Shown: positions 59,993-64,000 of the stretch, in pieces
How the letters are laid out: every line of letters begins with the position of its first letter
Position numbering within the stretch: the stretch's first letter is position 1
From: Planococcus wigleyi
Lineage (GTDB): Bacteria; Bacillota; Bacilli; Bacillales_A; Planococcaceae
Direction: 5' to 3'
Length of the DNA: 64,000 nt
Assembly (NCBI RefSeq): GCF_014836985.1
Contig: NZ_JACSPU010000004.1
Location: forward strand, 310,001-374,000
The notes under the pieces: generated by a model
What the model was told of the DNA's origin: nothing
Database searches by the model: none
What the model saw: only the letters and a program-made list of their open reading frames with translations
Position numbers and translations under genes: made by a program

Positions 59993-60433
59993 CTATTTAG
60001 ACTCCACTAAAATCGTCACCGGGCCATCATTGACCAATTGGACGTCCATCATAGCGCCGAAGACGCCCGTTTCGACTACGAGACCTTGGTGGCGCAAAGC
60101 GTCGTTAAAGGCCTGCCAAAGCGGTTCAGCCGTTTCCGGCCGCGCAGCTGATGTAAAACTTGGCCGGCGTCCTTTTTTGACGTCGCCGTAGAGCGTGAAC
60201 TGGGAGATCGACAGGATCTCGCCTCCGTTGTCGAGGATCGACCGGTTCATTTTGCCTTCTTCGTCTTCAAACAGGCGAAGTTGCGCAATTTTGCCGGCCA
60301 GATAATCAGCGTCTTTTTCTGTATCTTCATGAGTGATGCCGACGAGCAGCACATATCCGGAACTGATGGCTCCGGTTATATCGCCATCGACTGTCACTGA
60401 TGCTTTTTTAGAACGTTGCAGAACTACTCTCAT
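59993..60433 (-). CDS. dtd: D-aminoacyl-tRNA deacylase
   Basis: Removes D-amino acids and glycine mischarged on tRNA. The 146 residues carry the two active-site motifs SQFTLYGD (77-84) and NDGPVT (135-140). AAGGAGG precedes the ATG. It follows relA by 9 nt, the normal Bacillales pairing. Confidence 0.97.
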   Translation of the reverse strand: MRVVLQRSKKASVTVDGDITGAISSGYVLLVGITHEDTEKDADYLAGKIAQLRLFEDEEGKMNRSILDNGGEILSISQFTLYGDVKKGRRPSFTSAARPETAEPLWQAFNDALRHQGLVVETGVFGAMMDVQLVNDGPVTILVESK

Positions 60434-60442
60434 AGTGCCTCC

Positions 60443-62635
60443 TTAATTCGTCACACGCTCGACCGAATACACATCCGGGATCGATTTGATCCGTTCAACG
60501 ACACGGTTTAAGTGTGTGATATGCGGAATCATAATGGAAAGGTTGATCGTTGCAATCTTGTCTTTGTCCGCACGGCCGCTCACTGCGGTGATGGTCGTTT
60601 TCGTTTCACTGACCATGTGCATGACTTCATTGATCAAACCGGTACGGTCGTATGCCTGGACTTCAATATCGATTTGATAGGATTTGTTATCCCCTGCGCC
60701 GTCGATTTCCCATTCAACCGGAATCAGCCGATCGTTTTCATCGGCATGGATATTCGGGCAATCGGTGCGGTGTACAGATACCCCGCGGCCTTTGGTGATG
60801 AACCCGATGATATCGTCTCCTGGCACCGGGTTGCAGCATTTGGACAAGCGGATCATCATATTGTCGATGCCTCTGACGATGACACCTGATTCCGTTTGTT
60901 TTTTCGGTGTGTTGGATTTCATTTCAACGGTGATTTTCTCGATGGCTTCTTCTTGCTCACGCTTTTTGCGCATTTTTTCAGCCAATCGGTTGACGACTTG
61001 CTGTGCCGTGATGCCGTTAAAGCCGACCGCCGCGTACATATCGTCTTCGCCCGCAAAATTGAACTTCTCGCAGACGCGCTTGATGTTTTCGTTGGCCAGC
61101 ACTTCTTTCACTGGGAACTCCTGCGATTTTATTTCTTTCTCGATCAAATCGCGGCCTTTTTGGACGTTGTCTTCACGCAATTGCTTTTTGAAGAATTGCT
61201 TGATCTTATTTTTGGTCTGTGTCGATTTAGCGATTTTCAGCCAATCGCGGCTAGGTCCGAAAGATTGCTTGGACGTCAAAATTTCAACGATGTCCCCTGT
61301 ATGCAATTCGGTATCGAGCGGTGCCATCTTGCCGTTTATTTTGGCGCCGATGGTTTTATTGCCGATTTCCGAATGGACACGGTAAGCAAAATCGATTGGA
61401 CAAGATCCAGCCGGCATTTCGATGACGTCGCCTTTTGGCGAAAAGACATAGACCATATCGGAAAATAAGTCGTATTTCAACGACTCCATGAATTCTTCGG
61501 CGTTATCGGATTCATTTTGGAAATCCAAAATTTCCCGGAACCATGACAAGCGCGAATCGACGGAACTTTTCGGTTTGTCGATGGTTTTGCCTTCTTTATA
61601 AGCCCAATGTGCTGCTACCCCGTATTCGGCAATCCGGTGCATTTCTTCTGTACGGATCTGCACTTCCAATGGATCCCCTTGAGGCCCGATGACCGTCGTA
61701 TGAAGCGACTGGTACAGGTTCTGCTTCGGCATGGCGATGTAGTCCTTGAAACGGCCCGGCATCGGCTTCCACGTGGAATGGATGATTCCCAGCACTGCGT
61801 AGCAGTCCTTAATGCTTTCGACCGTAATGCGGACTGCCAATAAATCATAGATTTCATTAAATTGCTTGTTTTGCATCGCCATTTTCCGGTAGATGCTGTA
61901 AATGTGTTTCGGCCGCCCGAAAAGATCCGCTTTGATGTCGACTTCGTCGAGCTGCGTGCGGATCTCCCCCATGACGTTATTCAAATATTCTTCCCGTTCG
62001 GTCCGTTTCTTTTTCATCAAATTGACGATCCGGTAATACTGCTGCGGATTCAAGTAACGCAGCGCGGTATCTTCCAATTCCCATTTGATGGTGTTGATTC
62101 CAAGGCGGTGCGCAATCGGAGCAAAGATTTCCAGTGTCTCATTTGCTTTGATGCGTTGCTTTTCGACAGACTGGTATTTCAGTGTCCGAAGATTATGCAG
62201 GCGGTCAGCCAGTTTGATCAAAATGACACGGATGTCCTGTGCCATCGCCACAAACATTTTGCGGTGGTTTTCCGCTTGCTGTTCTTCTTTTGATAAATAC
62301 TTGATTTTGCTCAGCTTGGTCACGCCGTCGACCAGCATTGCCACTTCTTCATCGAAATCACGGACGATGTCTTCACGGCTGACTTCCGTGTCTTCTACCA
62401 CATCATGCAAAAAGCCCGCTGCTACGGTAGCTGGGTCCATTTGCAATTCTGCAAGGATTCCAGCCACCTGCACCGGATGCACAATATAAGGTTCTCCCGA
62501 TTTACGGAACTGTCCCATGTGGGCATCGTACGCAACTTGATACGCCTTCTTAATCGTTTTCACATGTTCGGCATTCATATAAGACGCAACCATCTCGAAT
62601 ACATCTTCAGCTGTTCTCACTAGATCTTTCGCCAT
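60443..62635 (-). CDS. relA: Bifunctional (p)ppGpp synthetase/hydrolase RelA (Rel)
   Basis: Stringent-response enzyme, 730 residues. Order: HD hydrolase domain with H77-D78 in [11 protein letters not shown], synthetase domain with [22 protein letters not shown] domain, zinc-finger region with [10 protein letters not shown] and RTDCPN, and C-terminal ACT domain. Both active sites look intact, so the protein should make and degrade (p)ppGpp. The ATG giving MAKDLVRT follows AAGGTGG. In Bacillus apt and recJ lie upstream; here a DJ-1-family gene does. Confidence 0.97.
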   Translation of the reverse strand: MAKDLVRTAEDVFEMVASYMNAEHVKTIKKAYQVAYDAHMGQFRKSGEPYIVHPVQVAGILAELQMDPATVAAGFLHDVVEDTEVSREDIVRDFDEEVAMLVDGVTKLSKIKYLSKEEQQAENHRKMFVAMAQDIRVILIKLADRLHNLRTLKYQSVEKQRIKANETLEIFAPIAHRLGINTIKWELEDTALRYLNPQQYYRIVNLMKKKRTEREEYLNNVMGEIRTQLDEVDIKADLFGRPKHIYSIYRKMAMQNKQFNEIYDLLAVRITVESIKDCYAVLGIIHSTWKPMPGRFKDYIAMPKQNLYQSLHTTVIGPQGDPLEVQIRTEEMHRIAEYGVAAHWAYKEGKTIDKPKSSVDSRLSWFREILDFQNESDNAEEFMESLKYDLFSDMVYVFSPKGDVIEMPAGSCPIDFAYRVHSEIGNKTIGAKINGKMAPLDTELHTGDIVEILTSKQSFGPSRDWLKIAKSTQTKNKIKQFFKKQLREDNVQKGRDLIEKEIKSQEFPVKEVLANENIKRVCEKFNFAGEDDMYAAVGFNGITAQQVVNRLAEKMRKKREQEEAIEKITVEMKSNTPKKQTESGVIVRGIDNMMIRLSKCCNPVPGDDIIGFITKGRGVSVHRTDCPNIHADENDRLIPVEWEIDGAGDNKSYQIDIEVQAYDRTGLINEVMHMVSETKTTITAVSGRADKDKIATINLSIMIPHITHLNRVVERIKSIPDVYSVERVTN

Positions 62636-62679
62636 AATTGCCCACCTTGCTTTAAATTTTTCCAAAAGTATATCTTTCT

Positions 62680-62709
62680 ATTATAAAAAACAAAGTGGCT
62701 AAATGTAAA
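62680..62709 (-). promoter_or_regulatory. Promoter of relA-dtd
   Basis: TTTACA (62709-62704) and TATAAT (62685-62680) are 18 bp apart on the minus strand, about 45 nt before relA. Confidence 0.75.
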
Positions 62710-62715
62710 GCTTTG

Positions 62716-63240
62716 TTAGCCGTTCTCAATCACTTTAATGAATTCACGGAGATAATCCGGCAGGTCCGGCGGCCGGCGGCTTGACACCAAGTGCCCATCG
62801 ACGACGACCGGTTCATCCAGCCACTCCGCGCCGGCGTTGACCATATCGTCTTTTATGCCTGGTGTGCTGGTGACTTTTCGGCCGTTTAAAATATTGGCGG
62901 AAATAAGTACCCAACCAGCATGGCAAATTTGGCCGATTGGCTTTTGCTGGTCGTCCATATGGCAAACCATTTCCAAAACCTCAGGAAAACGCCTGATTTT
63001 ATCAGGTGCCCAACCGCCGGGAACCAAAATTGCGTCGTATTGATTGGCAAGAGCTTCCCCGTATGTCATGTCGGATTTTGCAGGAACGCCATATTTGCCG
63101 ATATAACTGACGCCCGCTTCTTCCCCGGCAATGTCGACATGGGCACCTTCTTCGCGGAGCCTTAAAATCGGATACCAAAGTTCCAAATCTTCAAATTCAT
63201 GATGAACAAAACTAAGCACTTTCTTTCCAGCTAACCTCAT
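62716..63240 (-). CDS. DJ-1/PfpI-family protein (protease/deglycase-like)
   Basis: Type 1 glutamine-amidotransferase-like protein of 174 residues. The nucleophile elbow is C106-H107 in IGQICHAGW, with an upstream acidic residue in HHEFEDLELW, and VPGGWAPDKIR as a glycine-rich loop. Family members include intracellular protease PfpI, YraA/YfkM-type stress proteins and proposed glyoxal deglycases; the substrate is not known. The ATG giving MRLAGKK follows AGGAGG by 7 nt; the longer frame is rejected. Confidence 0.9.
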   Translation of the reverse strand: MRLAGKKVLSFVHHEFEDLELWYPILRLREEGAHVDIAGEEAGVSYIGKYGVPAKSDMTYGEALANQYDAILVPGGWAPDKIRRFPEVLEMVCHMDDQQKPIGQICHAGWVLISANILNGRKVTSTPGIKDDMVNAGAEWLDEPVVVDGHLVSSRRPPDLPDYLREFIKVIENG

Positions 63241-63265
63241 GGTATTTCCTCCTTTTAGTATCGAT

Positions 63266-64000
63266 TCACCATAAATGAGAACTGCGCTTTCTGATGTCCT
63301 CGAGCTGCACCAGTTCACTGCCTCTGCCGACAGTTACAGCCTGTTCCGCTGAAGCCAGGCTGACAAGATTCTGAACCCTGACATTTCGCGCGCTTTGTTC
63401 GCCTCCTGCAATCGATAAGTCTGCTCCAGCGGTCGTGAAGTCCCTCACGACGCCATTGGCCAGCAAAACACAGGCAGCCCGGTATTGAATAGCGGCTGCC
63501 GGCTGCCGTTTATAATCGTAATCCGGGTTTCCGACAAACAGAAAACGGTTGATGGCAACATTGCGGTAGCCTGAAACAACCAGCGAGCGGGGCGTAGACC
63601 CTTCATAAAGGGGAGTTTCGATCGGTTCGATCGACACCAGCCGCTGAGCGCGGATGTTGAAAGCCGAACGCGATTCGGGATCTTCTTTTTTGTGGTGGCC
63701 GATATGACGGAAATTGAACGAACGGTTGTCATGGACCGACAGATGCCCTGAAATATGGACACCAGAGGCAGCAGAAGAATTGGCATGGGCTTTAATTTCA
63801 ATTCCGCCAAAGCAGCGCGTGCTGGAATTATCGGAAAGCCAGACATGTCTTGAGCCATCATCCACTTCAAAACCATTGGAGTTGGAGAATCCACGCTTAT
63901 GTGCCCGTCCGCTCGGATCGCTGAAATGAGAATTGGAGACGAAAATATAGTCGCTGTGATGCGTCGTCAGCCCATCATCGCCGAATCCTGACCCCGTTAC
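63266..64000 (-). CDS. Right-handed beta-helix protein, C-terminal part (runs off window)
   Basis: The frame stays open to the right edge; about 244 C-terminal residues are visible. The sequence is a succession of short Gly/Asn/Asp-rich turns and beta strands (GDDGLTTHHSDYIFVSNS, GFEVDDGSRHVWLSDNSS, GVHISGHLSVHDNRS, LVVSGYRNVAINRFLF), typical of pectate-lyase-like or GH28-like beta-helix proteins, with DDG reminiscent of polysaccharide hydrolases. No catalytic assignment is possible from this fragment. It precedes the DJ-1 gene by 25 nt and could be co-transcribed with it. Confidence 0.75.
   Translation of the reverse strand, partial: VTGSGFGDDGLTTHHSDYIFVSNSHFSDPSGRAHKRGFSNSNGFEVDDGSRHVWLSDNSSTRCFGGIEIKAHANSSAASGVHISGHLSVHDNRSFNFRHIGHHKKEDPESRSAFNIRAQRLVSIEPIETPLYEGSTPRSLVVSGYRNVAINRFLFVGNPDYDYKRQPAAAIQYRAACVLLANGVVRDFTTAGADLSIAGGEQSARNVRVQNLVSLASAEQAVTVGRGSELVQLEDIRKRSSHLW

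Noticed and set aside
60684..61385. Long plus-strand open frame inside relA
   Set aside because: Antisense to a complete RelA with intact domains; its Ser/Leu/Phe-rich sequence matches no family.

Overview
The window looks like chromosomal backbone from a non-sporulating, low-to-mid G+C Gram-positive bacterium of the order Bacillales, most likely family Planococcaceae (Planococcus or a close relative). This is inferred from gene order and protein sequence. The genes follow the arrangement of the Bacillus subtilis comE / dnaK / era / alaS / aspS / relA region almost gene for gene, but the sporulation genes expected at several junctions are absent (yqfC/yqfD before phoH, gpr/spoIIP beside rpsT, yqzL between era and recO). 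I see no transposase, phage module, CRISPR array, rRNA or tRNA gene.

Layout. 1-2.4 kb: 5' part of dnaG, then ppsR and ccpN. 2.4-4.1 kb: T-box controlled glyS on the plus strand. 4.4-9.5 kb: pgpH-ybeY-dgkA-cdd-era-recO (minus). 9.6-13.8 kb: phoH and the nfeD-floA-orf164 operon, which carries a sigma-W type promoter. 13.9-15.7 kb: rpsU, deoC, rsmE. 15.7-21.6 kb: class I heat-shock operon hrcA-grpE-dnaK-dnaJ-prmA-rsmE with a perfect CIRCE operator. 21.6-25.2 kb: hemW, lepA, rpsT. 25.2-30.2 kb: holA, tiny yqzM, and the DNA-uptake genes comEA-comEB-comEC. 30.2-35.2 kb: the dense ribosome-assembly and cofactor operon yqeG-yqeH-aroE-yhbY-nadD-yqeK-rsfS-yqeM, with many stop/start overlaps. 35.2-36.7 kb: divergent phospholipid genes psd and pssA. 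36.7-42.5 kb: mtnN, yrrS, greA, udk, trmR, mltG and the yrzL-ruvX-yrzB operon. 42.6-45.5 kb: alaS with a T-box. 45.9-51.7 kb: recD2, a TPR protein, mnmA, a cysteine desulfurase and cymR. 51.9-54.5 kb: rarA, tcdA and a 6S RNA gene. 54.5-57.9 kb: hisS-aspS behind a T-box. 58.1-62.7 kb: a four-SH3 cell-wall amidase, dtd and relA. The right end holds a DJ-1/PfpI-family gene and the C-terminal part of a beta-helix protein.

How the genes work together. The window is mostly information processing and stress response: three aminoacyl-tRNA synthetase transcription units read uncharged tRNA through T-boxes; MnmA, cysteine desulfurase, TcdA, TrmR and Dtd modify or proofread tRNA; Era, YbeY, YqeH, RsfS, YhbY, RsmE and PrmA serve ribosome assembly; RelA, PgpH and 6S RNA link nutrient state to transcription; chaperones are under HrcA.

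No clearly new multi-gene system is visible. The most unusual items are non-coding: a 160-nt nested palindrome and a flanking direct repeat around the amidase gene, a seven-unit 20-bp tandem repeat downstream of it, long imperfect palindromes near glyS and recD2, an apparent CTG start in comEA, and replacement of two-subunit GlyRS by an inverted single-chain glyS.
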